Source of the DNA: Apteryx mantelli | Lineage: Eukaryota; Chordata; Aves; Apterygiformes; Apterygidae | Direction: 5' to 3' | DNA: 64,000 bases | Assembly (NCBI RefSeq): GCF_036417845.1 | Contig: NW_027118693.1 | Location: 2,490,001-2,554,000 of the forward strand | Part shown: piece by piece, positions 12,106 through 23,328 of the stretch | Position numbering within the stretch: the stretch's first letter is position 1 | How the letters are laid out: each line of letters opens with the position of its first letter | The notes under the pieces: generated by a model | Database searches by the model: none | Seen by the model: the letters and a program-made list of their open reading frames with translations, nothing else | Told to the model about the DNA's origin: nothing | Position numbers and translations under genes: made by a program

Positions 12106-15100
12106 GAGGGAAGCCCTGGGGACACAGGTTCCTTGAGCAAACCAAGGAGATGCACATTCAACGGCTATAAAGGAAGTCTAGGAAGGAGATCACCTCACCT
12201 TGCTTGAGGGCAACAATTCAGGTGCTAAACAGAGGAGCCTAGTGCCATATGAAATCTTCTAGGGTATCCAAGAAGTTTTCTGTGGCTAGCAGTTATGACA
12301 GAGAATCTAGCAAACATGCATGCTCTTCCAGAGTGTCACCCAGAAGCCAGGAACGTTACTGTGCAGGGAATCTCAGATGGAATTAAACACAAATATTGAG
12401 ATTGAAAATGTACTCCCTGGGTGTGTTGAATCTGGGTGTCTAAAGCTGAGCAATTTCTCTCAAGTCTTCTCAGAATCAAGGGAGGTGTAGGATTCAACCC
12501 AGCGTTGCACACATGGGCTTCCAGTGCAATTGGAGATGCTGTTTGGTGTCCTGTTTGGCATCCAGCCACCACTCTACAGAGAGGACAGATCTTCTATTGG
12601 TCCTGTGTCATAGCTACTGTGCTTTACAAAGCACCTAGGACGTTGCAAGTATTACCTGATGCCTGTGTGCGGGCAACTGAATCAGCGTCTTAGTCCATGC
12701 AGTCTGTGGAGTCTGAAGACCAACTGATTAGCTCCTAAAGTAAACAACTTACCTTGGATAACTTACAAGAGGAATCCCACCCTAGCTGACTGGCTCGGAT
12801 GGAGACATTCAAAGCATAGATAACTAATTCTGCACAGATGAATCCCACTTCAGATGCTTCACTACAAGATACAGACAACCCCTACTGAGCAACGATAGTT
12901 ATCCACTCATCACTGTTCTATTTATCTGCTTGTCTGAGTGATAAAAGCCACACAAGGAACGAGGCCAAACAGTAGTCTGTCTATGCGAGTAAGTCTGCAA
13001 TGTCTTAAAGTCACCTTTCAAAATTATTTAGGAAAGAGCTAGGACAAATCAAAGCTTGAGATTAATTTTGCCTCATTGCAGATGAAATTATAGTCCGGGC
13101 ATCTTCACTTGAACTCCTAATCCATATTTCCTTTGCAGTCATAGGAGAAAAATTGGCAGTCACAGGGCGTAAATCACTTCACTCTACCGCAAATAACTAA
13201 AATAGGTCAGGGCCCATTTCCAAAGGGGCATTTTAAAATCTAGCTGTTGAAGAAAAATCTTCCTGAGAGCCTTGAAATCTTGGAACTTCTCTGCCTTTGG
13301 CTAGACATGCCCAAAATTGCTTCCGATGAGGGAGTTTCCCAAAATCTCAAGGATCTATAGAGCTGAGATGCTGCCCTCCAGCCACCTTCTGTTTCGTGGA
13401 GGTACATTACAGTATTGATTTGGACTTTGCCTTTTTGGGCTGACATGCCTTGCCTGCCCTGAGCTGCCTACAACGCAGATCTTTCCCCCTGAGCAAGTAG
13501 CTCTCACCTGTTCAGTAGTTAACATACAGAAATATGTGTGTCTATAAGCAGTTCCTCTAGCCAATTTTTGGTGTCTATTTTAGGACAAGCTGGAGGAGAG
13601 GTGAGATGAGCTGAAGTGGGCTAAGGTGTCAGGGTAAAGAGACAGCTGTATGCAAATGAACAAGTAAGAGAATCATCAAACGGCCCTTGTAACCCAGGTT
13701 GCTTCTGAAGAACCACAGCTGAGTTCAAGAAAGAAACCCCTTCTGGCCAAACAGTTCAGGAAGCATTTCTTGATACAACTGTATTATCAAGGAGACTGTC
13801 AGACTTCTAATGAATATGAATTAAAAAAAAATGCAGCTAGCTTACTGGAACTTCATCATCTTCAAAATGCTTTATTTTTCGGATTCTCTTAATTTACTTT
13901 GTGACCAATTATTCATACTACTTATTAGTAGGAACTGATGAATGAATTGCAAAAGAAAATGTTATTGTTCATTTGTTGGAATTCATTGAGGGAAATATAT
14001 TTCCAACTTTACCTGTGTTAGTGGAAAGTCAGTGCAAAAGAAAGGGAAAGATGGGGATTTTTTTTTCCATTAAATTAGATTCTAAAGATTGTGTGAATAC
14101 TTTGCCACTGCCTTCTGTGTCCTGCTATGTCAAAGCCTTTTAAAAATGTAGCAGAAATTTACAGATCACAAAAACCCAGCAACGTCTGTATTGGGTCACA
14201 CATGGGGCCTGTGCAACCCAGACAAGTTTCTTTTGGTCGGGCCTCATTAGATGGTGATGTAGAGAAGGTAATTTTTCACTGTCAAGCCATTTAGGTCCTT
14301 TCTTACCCTATAGCCATGTAATATGAGTTTGAGTTTTTGTACTGAGTTTGCAAGGCCTCAGGACTGCAGCTTCTCAGGCCTGCTCTGCCCGAACTTTTCT
14401 TGACCTGCCTGCAGCTTTTTAAAAGAAAAGTTTTAGCTTACTTCAGTTCTTACAGCAATAACAAGCAGTTGTTCTGTGTGGAATGCGATATTTACAGCTC
14501 CCACATAATGATGCAGTAGAGAGAAATGCAGGCCTGGTGCAATAGCAGAAGCCTTGAGAAGTGCAGACACAGGATGCGGTGTAGAGGAGTACCGGCATGG
14601 GATGGCAAGAGACGGGGCACAGCTTGGCGCTGGAGACCCCGCAGCTACAGACCACTCACCAGTGGTCGGTGTAAGAAACGCGCACCTGGAGCAGGACACA
14701 ACTGGTTTTAGGCCAACAAAGAGAACAAAGCAACAGTATCGAACATAAGTAGAAGGTACCGTATGTGGTACTTTCAGAGATAACGTGGAGAGAGAGAGCA
14801 ATGAAGAAAGAGCAAGGCGTAAAAAGTGTGTTAGCAAACACGTGAAAATGACCCCAAGTGGATACTAGAGTGAGGAAGAAGAAAGCACCAACCTGAACAT
14901 CATCTTCCTCTCGGTGAAGGACTCCAGATGCTGACAACTCACCGCAACAACCCACCAACAACACCAGAGTGAAACTGCCAACCTTAGGACTCAGGGTAGC
15001 AGGGGAAGGGTGAACGTAACACCAGGAAAAGTGGTAGAAACTGAAAAGTGTGTGTCTAACAGTTTTAACTGTATTGGTATTATTTCTGTATTATATTTCT

Positions 15101-15169
15101 CTGTCTGTAATAGTTAGATCTGGACTGGTAATGATTCTCGGATTAGACTGCTAAGACATTCTGAATGGC

Positions 15170-15171
<2 letters not shown>

Positions 15172-15222
<51 letters not shown>
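15172..15222. repeat. (CA)n microsatellite
   Basis: About 25 uninterrupted AC/CA dinucleotides, the longest clean dinucleotide run in the window and so a likely length polymorphism. Confidence 0.97.
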
Positions 15223-15224
<2 letters not shown>

Positions 15225-18044
15225 GCATGGCTATATCCTAGGGCCAAACAGTCAGTACAGCGGTCCCAGGGAGGACCCAGAGCACTACTGCTCTGTAGTG
15301 TGGGCGCAGCCAGTCTGCTCTGGAGGGGGCTGGCCTCAGCACTGGATCCTGTTGGTCTGCACTACTTGACTTAGAGGGTAGAGATTGCTCTCTGCAGCGT
15401 GCAGCAGTGTTGCATTTAGTAGTGTGAAGGCACCCACTTCATAAGTGGAGTACACTTTACCCACAGCTGCCCCAAGGTTTTCTTCTTGGATGGAACAAAC
15501 CAGTTCACTCCAAGAGAAACTTGGGACTGAGCCATTATGCGCTTAGTGGAGACCATGGAGGCCCCAGACCCCAGGAGAAGCCAAGGGGCTAAACGCTTTG
15601 AGAGGGCAGATGTGATATCATCTAAGCAAGTCTTTTGGTATCTCTCTCATGGTAGCAGAAGAAACTGTCATAATTCGGAAGTGACCCATCCATCAGTTCT
15701 GGGCACAGACACGAGGATGGAATACTTTTCTTTTGGAAGGGTCCTGTGTCCATGAATTATTGAGGGAAGCGGGAAGCTCTGGGTGGGAGCCAGGTGCCCA
15801 GGCATAGATGTCTGACTCTGTTCTAGACACCTCTAGACAATGCCGCAGGGTACTGGAGACATCTCTAAAGCTGTCAGAAATGACTCAGAAGCTACGGGAA
15901 TCCTGTGCCAGTGTGACGCGCTACCTGGAAGCCGAGTGGGATGCTCCAAATCATCTCCAATGCAAGTGGGCACCTGGGTTCAGACAGTCAAACCTTTCTT
16001 CTCAAGTTAGGTGACACAAGTCCCACAGCAGATGATCTTAAAGCACTGCCTGTGAACCTACCCTACAGGTGAGATGAATCACAAAGTATTTCTTCATGCC
16101 ATCACAGGTGATCTATGCAGCATTATCTACACTACCTGTTTTAATCACTACAGTTTGGAAATTTAGCCTGTAGAGCTGAGTGGGCTGAGCAATTGGTTTC
16201 CCTACTGCCTGTAGAGGTCATGAGTGAACCAGGCCCTCGTGTTCCCCAAGTCTTCCTGCCTGAAAGGCCTCTGGCTTGTTCTTGGCTAGAGTCCAACAGT
16301 GAGGATAGAATTGTGATTCAAGTGCAAGTATGAATGCCTGAGTTATCACTAAATAGTTCCTGAATTTGTGAGGTCTTTAGAAAACATGGAGAAGCTGGGG
16401 AGGTTTTGACCCTAAAAGACCAGGAACCCCTGACACTACAAAATCATGTTATACTCCTGTTCCAATTTCCTTTGTTCTAATGATGTCAGCTATTTTCCTC
16501 CTTCTCAGCCTTTTGCTGTTGGGCAGAAGCATCTTCTGACATGTGACAATTTGTCCATCAGCAAATTTATCCTCGTCTTACTTCTTCTCTACCATCTTCC
16601 CCACAACTGGTTGTCACCAGTCTATAATGAATTCAAATGGATTCTGCTACTAATTCTGTCAGTGCACCAAAACATGCTGAGTTTTACTTCCAGTTGCCTA
16701 ACTGCTAGAGCACACCCAATACTATTCAATTTGTGGCCGCTTGCCCGTGGATAATTCTGCTAATAAAACTTTGCAAACTTTACTCTCCTTCCCCAAGAGA
16801 AATGCCAGTGGTTATCCTTTCAGGACCAGGCTGTGCAACATGCTCATCAGTTTGTCTGCAAATACATTCAGCAAGCCATAGAAACGCCTGGCTGCCACCT
16901 GCACAGCTAAACTTCCTTGCTCTGCGTTGAACAAGGAGACTGACAGGCAAAACTCTCGCTGACTCTGTGGTTATTGAACTGCTTGAATTTGCTACCTTTT
17001 TGAGCTGGTTTATCTTAAAAGGTCATTTGCACTTTTCGCCACATATTTATGATGTCTGTGAATGGGGAAATAGGTGAAGACTGAAATTGCCATCAGCAGG
17101 GTGATGAAGAGATTAGATTGCTTGCTCTCAGAGGTTTCCTGGTGTCCCTGTCTTTGAAAATTTCCCTCAAATGTCCACATAGTAGTGGTACAGAGAAAAG
17201 GAAAGATACTCAGTGCAAGTTAAAGGGATTACAGTGACCCACAAGCAATGACTCCCACCGATGAATTCTTTTCTCAGGTGTTCCTAAGATGTGGAGATGA
17301 GCTCTCTGACTAGGACACCGCTCTCATTTGTGAAAGTAAAATGAAGCCAGCACAGAGACGTTGGAGATGGTGTCTGGAAAAATCCGGTAACTGAAAAGTA
17401 AGTATTTCTGACGGTCCCCATGAAGGGACACTGCTGTTTTCTGGTACTTCTCTCTGGGAAGCAGCTGTTCCTGAATGTAACTTGCTTCTCCATAAGCCTG
17501 GATTTGTCCCTTATTTTTGGATCAAAAATGGATGCAAATCTATTTGTGTTTTGGCAATGCTTTTTTACTTTATTAGCTACCCCTGATTCATGCTAGATCT
17601 GAGTTGAGTGCAGGAGGTTCTGATCCTGACTAGACCCTGGGATTTAGGTTAGGGTGGCATTCTGTTCACCCAGCTTTGCCCATTTAAAAGTTAGGAGGGT
17701 TCATCTGACTGGTCTTAGTCACCTCTTTTAAGATAACCTGAATGCTTGTCAGGAAGTCCCACTTTCCCTCCACTGAGGGTAAAGTCTAGGATGGCATCTA
17801 ACTTGGGGCATCTATGTTAAGGCAAGGGATTCCCAGGCTCTTCTTTTTTGTCTCCCTGTGTTTCTATCTTCAGCATCCTCTTCAGTCTTCTCCACTCACA
17901 TCTTACTGTTCCACCCTCTTATTATCATAAGTTATTTACTCCTTCAAAACAGTGTTCTCCACTGCAATTCAGAGTTGACTTTTCAGCACCTCCTAAAATG
18001 CACCAGCTCCCTTATTTTCTTCTCCTTCCTTGAAAATTAGGAGC

Positions 18045-19019
18045 ATGACAGATACATACTTTGGAAACAGGACACGTGTGACAGAATTCATCCTCATTGG
18101 CTTCCTGAACCCCTTTGAAGTACAAGTCACCTTGTTCATGTTGTTCTTCATTGTCTTTCTGGTGACAGTGGTTGGAAACTCTGTTATCATCGTGTTAACC
18201 TGCTCTGACTACCGTTTACAATCACCCATGTACTTTTTCCTTCGCAACCTTTCCATCATTGAAATTCTCATCACTGTGACTGTGGTGCCCAAAATGATGG
18301 AAAACTTCCTCTCGGAGAGGAAGACAATTTCCTTTTATGGTTGCCTGGCTCAGAGCTACTTTTATTTCCTTCTGGGCACCACAGAGTATGTCCTGCTCGC
18401 TGTCATGTCCTACGACCGTTATGTGGCCATATGCTCCCCACTGCACTATAGCAACATCATGAGAAAGAAGGTCTGTATGTGGCTGGTAGTGGCATCCTGG
18501 CTGTGTGGATTTTTCTCCATTTTGGTCCCCACAGTGATGAAGCTTCAGCTGCCATTCTGTGGTCCCAACACCATCAACCATTTCTTCTGTGATAGTGCCC
18601 CTCTGCTGCACCTGGCTTGTGCTGACATCCGGCTGCTGGAGTTTATTGATTTCATCATTTCACTGCCCATTCTGCTAGGTTCCCTGCTGCTGACTGTCTT
18701 CTCCTACTTCTATATCATCTGTGCCATTATCCGCACCCCTTCTGCCACAGGCAAGCAGAAGGCTTTTTCCACCTGTGCCTCTCATTTTACTGTGGTCACT
18801 ATCGGCTATGGCACCTCAGTCTTTATTTATGTCCGTCCCTCTCAAACCAACTCCATGAACCTAAACAAAGTAGCATCTCTGCTCACCACTGCATTCACTC
18901 CGATGCTGAATCCTTTCATATTCAGCCTTAGGAACCAGAAGGTCAAGGAGGCATTAACGGACTTAGTCAGCAAGTGTGTAGGAGCTCACGGACTTGGCCT
19001 GAATTCACGGAGGGTTTGA
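18045..19019 (+). CDS. intact olfactory receptor (class II, family 6/11-like)
   Basis: This 324-residue odorant receptor is a rhodopsin-like GPCR acting through the olfactory G protein at the ciliary membrane of sensory neurons. In order are sequon NRT (8-10), TM1 with GN (44-45), SPMYFFLRNLS (60-70), TM3, MSYDRYVAIC (121-130) with DRY intact, cysteines 100 and 182 for the usual disulphide, TM5, KAFSTCASHFTVV (239-251), TM6, and NPFIFSLRN (289-297). Length and motifs are those of a working OR. The start is ATG 18045; a splice acceptor AG at 18040 sits only four bases upstream, as in ORs with untranslated 5' exons. It is most like the reverse-strand OR at 9.1 kb, which suggests an old inverted duplication. 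The subfamily is uncertain. Confidence 0.95.
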   Translation: MTDTYFGNRTRVTEFILIGFLNPFEVQVTLFMLFFIVFLVTVVGNSVIIVLTCSDYRLQSPMYFFLRNLSIIEILITVTVVPKMMENFLSERKTISFYGCLAQSYFYFLLGTTEYVLLAVMSYDRYVAICSPLHYSNIMRKKVCMWLVVASWLCGFFSILVPTVMKLQLPFCGPNTINHFFCDSAPLLHLACADIRLLEFIDFIISLPILLGSLLLTVFSYFYIICAIIRTPSATGKQKAFSTCASHFTVVTIGYGTSVFIYVRPSQTNSMNLNKVASLLTTAFTPMLNPFIFSLRNQKVKEALTDLVSKCVGAHGLGLNSRRV

Positions 19020-19459
19020 AGTTGACTCCGCTGGAAGACTCACAGGTATGTGCTCAGAACACACTGTTTTCTTGCAATGAAACAGCTGACAGTATCCATA
19101 AACTCATCATCTCTGATGCTGCCCAGGCTGCTGACCTCCTCCCACAACTCCTTAGCTTGGCAGCACAGCCCCTCAATGAGCACACATCTCCTGCAGGCTA
19201 GAAAACCATCTCTCACTGCCCAAGCCTCAGCAAGAGGCCCCAGGCACTCCCTGCAGCCCAAGACCTGCCGAGCTGCATCCTCCTCCTGGAGCTCCAAAGG
19301 CTACGGGGCACTGTGCCCTGTGGCACATTGCTACCATAGCTGAGGGTGTGTATCCTGTTCTGGGCAAAGGTGACGGTCCCCTTCTCTGTGCCCTGCTGCA
19401 CAAACTGCTGCGCAAGCTGCTGTGTCTGTTGCCTGCCTCTGTTAGGTGCACTAACAGAA
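19020..19459. other. 3' flank of OR, nothing identified
   Basis: The sequence is moderately GC-rich with no gene or clear repeat. Overlapping frames on both strands are uninformative. A CR1 begins at about 19460. Confidence 0.4.
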
Positions 19460-20091
19460 CACCGACAGCATCCTGGGCTGCATTAGGAAGAGCATCGCCA
19501 GCAAGTCCAGGGAGGTGACCCTTCCCCTCTACTCAGCACTGATGAGACCACGCCTGGAGTGCTGTGTCCAGTTCTGGGCTCCCCACTACAAGAGAGACAT
19601 GGGCATATTGGAGCAAGTCCCGAGAATGGCCACAAAGATGGTTAAGGTTCTGGAGCATCTGACATACAAGGAGAGGCTGAGAGAGCTGGGACTCTTTAGC
19701 TTGGAGAAGAGAAGGCTCAGAGGCAATCGTATCCATGTTTATGAGTATCTGTAAAGAATAAAGAAGGTGCAAAGACGACGGAGCCAGACCCTTCTCAGTG
19801 GTGCCCAGTGACAGGAGCAGTGACAAGAGGCAATGAGCACAGACTGAAGCACAGGAAATTCCACTTGAACACAAGAAAGCACTTCTTTACTATGTGGGTG
19901 GCTGAACATTGGAACAGGATTCCCAGAGAGGTTGTGGAGTCTCCATCTTTGGAGATATTCAACACCCAACTGGACAATGTTCTGAGCAACCTGCTCTAGC
20001 TGACATTGCTTTGAGTAGGGGGGGGTTGGACCAGATGATCTCCGGAGGTCCTTTCCAGCCTCAACTATTTTATGATTCTGCGATTCTGTGA
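19460..20091 (+). mobile_element. CR1 LINE, 5'-truncated, 3' end with octamer tail
   Basis: This non-LTR retrotransposon fragment starts inside the reverse-transcriptase C-terminal part. Residues such as [14 protein letters not shown] and [15 protein letters not shown] are recognisable CR1 ORF2 sequence. It runs through the 3' UTR ('ttggaccagatgatctcc') and ends with the worn tandem octamer ATTCTGYG at 20073-20090, the normal CR1 terminus. A stop after EYL (19753) and later frame loss show it is dead. 5' truncation is typical of LINE insertion. Confidence 0.9.
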
Positions 20092-22880
20092 CACTTGAAA
20101 AGCCTCCAGCAAGGCTCTGAACAGAGGCTTAGTTCAAAAGTAATAAACCTAAAATGTAGGTGTCCACTTATCATTAAAGGGCATGATTCATTTAGCCACA
20201 GATGTCTGTTGCCATTGGAGATGCCCTGGGACACCTGAGATATCATATGGAGCTGACAGAGATGATGCTGGGCCTTGGGAGACCCACGCTGTTCTGGAAC
20301 ACCTAGCTGAAGACCAGGGGAATATTTGGGGAATCTCCAACAACAATAGGCACCTGTGCTTAGAAAACAAAAGCCCACCTAAGTCCATCCAGGACTGTCA
20401 TCAGAGCTTAGGCGCCTCCCTCCCAGGTTGACGCCCATGTGGTAAACACCCAAAGGTAGATAACGTAAATCCTGCCCTTCAAAATTTGCTCAGACTGCCC
20501 AACCAATGTTGAGCGGGGTTATACCGAGAGGAGATAACCATTCCATATGATGCTGCAACCAGGTAATAACATTTAGTTGAGGGTTGTTATTAATTAGGGA
20601 CAGCACTGATGTCGCGGATGAGTGAGGAGTGATGCACTTCACTCGTAAGAGAGAAGCAGCAATATATTTTATTGAGGTAAGATTGCATTGCACACAGAAA
20701 TGCTTTATGCTGTTTGAGATTCCCTGGCTTCTTCGAGATATCTGCACGAGGCTGGCAGATTGCGTGCAGGTTCCACAGAGTCCCATGCTCTTTTGGGTGC
20801 AACACCCTGCGGTACAGAAATGGTACAAGGCACCTACATTGGGCTGAATCCTATCCAAAATGTCCAGCTGTTCTCTGGATCAAGCTAGCACCATTGCATA
20901 GCAGCCTTATCTACCTTGTAGAGAAAAACCTCTGGCCTGCTGTCCTATCTTCCACCTCATAGGCTCAGAGTGTGCTTCATAGGCTACTGTGTATGTCTTT
21001 GGGATGCCCAGGGTTAAGGTGATGATGCTTTAAAATTACTCACCATAAGCAGAGAGGAAGAACAGAACATTTTAGGCTCTAACTGTGGTCCTTCTAGTCA
21101 AAAGATGAAGTAAGAAAAAATTGAATGCTTTCCTGTCTTCACTCCATCTCTCTCCCTTGGAATATGCCACTATTCATTGCTATTTAGAAAACATGACAAA
21201 AGTTTCATACATATGTAGGAACAATTTTGAGGATTGAGGAAAACATTTTTCAGGCTGATCCTGATCATAATATGTTTGACTTCTTTATTCGAACTTATGC
21301 AGTAGGTGTAATTGCAGTTTGGGCTAGTGGTCTGGGAGTGTATATGCTTGCGTTCATGAATGTATACACATAGAAAGCTACTTAATTGATAATCATCCTA
21401 GCTGGAAAGCTGTTATCATGAAGCAGAGTGAAAGCACTCTGGAGACTGCTGAATTATGAAGAAAACCATAACTCTATGATGATCAAAGACACTTTTCTCC
21501 ATTGCATCCCTGCCGGAAACAGGACGATTTGCTTCTGAAATTAATGGATCCAGATGGTTTGTCAACAGCTGTTCACATACCTGATACCCTGATGTCATCC
21601 AGTGCATGCTTTCACTTCACTTGAGATCTCCTTTCACCAGATTTGAAAACATTCACTTCACTTCAAGTAGCTATCACTGTAGCTGAACAGGTTATCCAGG
21701 GCTCCTATACTGTCAGCGAGAAGGAAAAGGCGTTTCTAGGGTGACCAGTTCAGCTTAAGACATTTATCTTTTTGATGAGTAGAATTTGTTGAGCTGAAAC
21801 CTAAGGAAGTCGCTAAGTTGTTACATAAATCCAACCCAATCTACCTGTGTGTAACAACCAGCGTCACTTAACACCAGTTCTTCCTGAGAATTTTTTTTTC
21901 ACTTGGTACAAAAAAATAAACATGAATTCTTATTCCCACTTTCTGTCTTCCAGCATCAAAGAGCTGATTTTCCCCTGTGGGAAAATAGTTGGAATGAGTA
22001 AAAGTTAGGTTTTCCTCATTTCACTTCTGTATGTTTATCTGTAAACTTGGAAATTGAAAGGTTTTTTTCACTGTTTGGTTTGGTATGTTTTCTCAAAAAA
22101 AAATAAAAAAAAGAATTTCACTACAATAATAGTTTTAAAGAGTTTTCTTTTTTTAATGGAACTTTCCAAAATTCCCCATTTCTGTTTGCCAAGAGAAACA
22201 AGGAGAAAAGTGAGCTTTCAGAACCATCCCGAATCCCTTCTACTCATTTAGCAGAGGGAGGAAGCCATTTCCTTGTGAGCTGCCAGGTAGATCCAGCTGT
22301 GCGCGGGCAGTCTGAGTACATGTTTGGAGATAAAAAGAAGAATCGGATCCTCCATCATTACAATTCTCCACGGCTTAAATGAGCCAAACCATGAATTCTC
22401 ATCAGGCCGTTTCCGTTGAAAATTGCCTGTAGCAGGCAGATGGAGATAAAGCTTTACGCAGTCGGAAATACTGAAAAGAAGCCTTGAACGAGCATCTCTA
22501 GATGACCATATGTGACAACTCAGTTGCTGGTAGGCATTTAAGATTCTTTCATAATAAAGGATGGTCTCATTCAGTTGTAAGTAGTTTCTACATTCCTCTG
22601 AACAAATGTCTGCTTCGATGTGGGAATTGCACCCCAGTCTCCACTGACCGCACTGACTAGTTCTCCACTGATCACTGTGGTGGGAGTGCAGACACCTTAG
22701 GTGGGTTCGAGACTAGCACAGATTTCGATGCACCTCCCCACAAGTCTGCAATGGGAACGCCAGTTTCAGTTGCCTCCCCATTGACATTTAGCACCATCGG
22801 AGGTGTTTCAGGGATCCTGCCTGCCCCCCAGCTGCTGCTCCAGAATGGCACAGGTCTCTTGTAAGTCATCAGATGCTGTG
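20092..22880. other. intergenic, no gene seen
   Basis: No coding signal is seen. It includes a possible solo LTR (20585 to about 20965, listed separately), pieces of the unclassified OR-domain repeat near 20140-20240, and AT-rich sequence with A-runs at 22090-22115. Confidence 0.4.
20585..20965 (-). mobile_element. possible solo LTR relic
   Basis: Read on the minus strand, the segment has an AATAAA (about 20660-20665 on the plus strand) followed by about 75 bases ending in TTAATAACA, which resembles R-U5 of a retroviral LTR. The outer start is not clear and I found no flanking duplication. Family unknown. This is a fossil if real. Confidence 0.3.
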
Positions 22881-23328
22881 ACTGCAAGGCGGCCAAAAGA
22901 AGGTCGGATACCAGCAGAGAGAGACACTCAAGGTTCATAAGGAGTTAAACAGGACAGATTTAATAAAGGACTTGCGCTCCAGGCTGCACAGGGAGACCCA
23001 GGAACCACGAGGAGGGGTCGCCGGCAGGAGGCTGCTGGAGGTACGAGTCGGATGCACAGGCAGGACGCACGGGTGGGACGCATGGGTGGGACTCAACTTG
23101 TTCATAAGGGCCCCTTAAATCTCCTAAAACTATTTCCTTATCTCAGCTGTGCTAACCTTGAGAAACTGCTGTGCGGGAAGCAGCTAGACGTTGTTGACAA
23201 AACGGAATGTGCATGCCTGGCCCCGATGGGAATTTGGGCAGTGTGCAGTTTCACACGCTGGGCCTGCTACCACCTACTCTGCCAGTCACTGACTCCTCGC
23301 CAGGTCTTCTGCAGGTCTTCTCACTACA
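22880..23328 (-). repeat. LTR of the ERV-L relic
   Basis: On the minus strand the repeat begins TGTAGTGAG at 23328, directly after a purine-rich tract (AAGGGGTGGAG), as a 3' LTR should. The far edge near 22880 is an estimate. Confidence 0.5.

Larger units (their letters stand above)
10184..18044. other. intergenic, no gene seen
   Basis: No credible coding frame is seen. The stretch holds a GA microsatellite (11260-11302), a decayed CR1 tail (about 11905-12105), a CA microsatellite (15172-15222) and T- or A-runs near 11670 and 11802. Decayed pieces of an unclassified repeat appear near 10440-10570, 12180-12560 and 15800-15980. The segment 14430-14960 has a slightly different base composition and long overlapping frames on both strands, with no family I recognise. 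Just before 18045 an acceptor-like pyrimidine tract ends in AG at 18040. Confidence 0.5.

Noticed and set aside
14433-14837. 134-codon minus-strand frame
   Set aside because: No conserved domain, unsupported start, and a competing plus-strand frame. Not a gene I can support.
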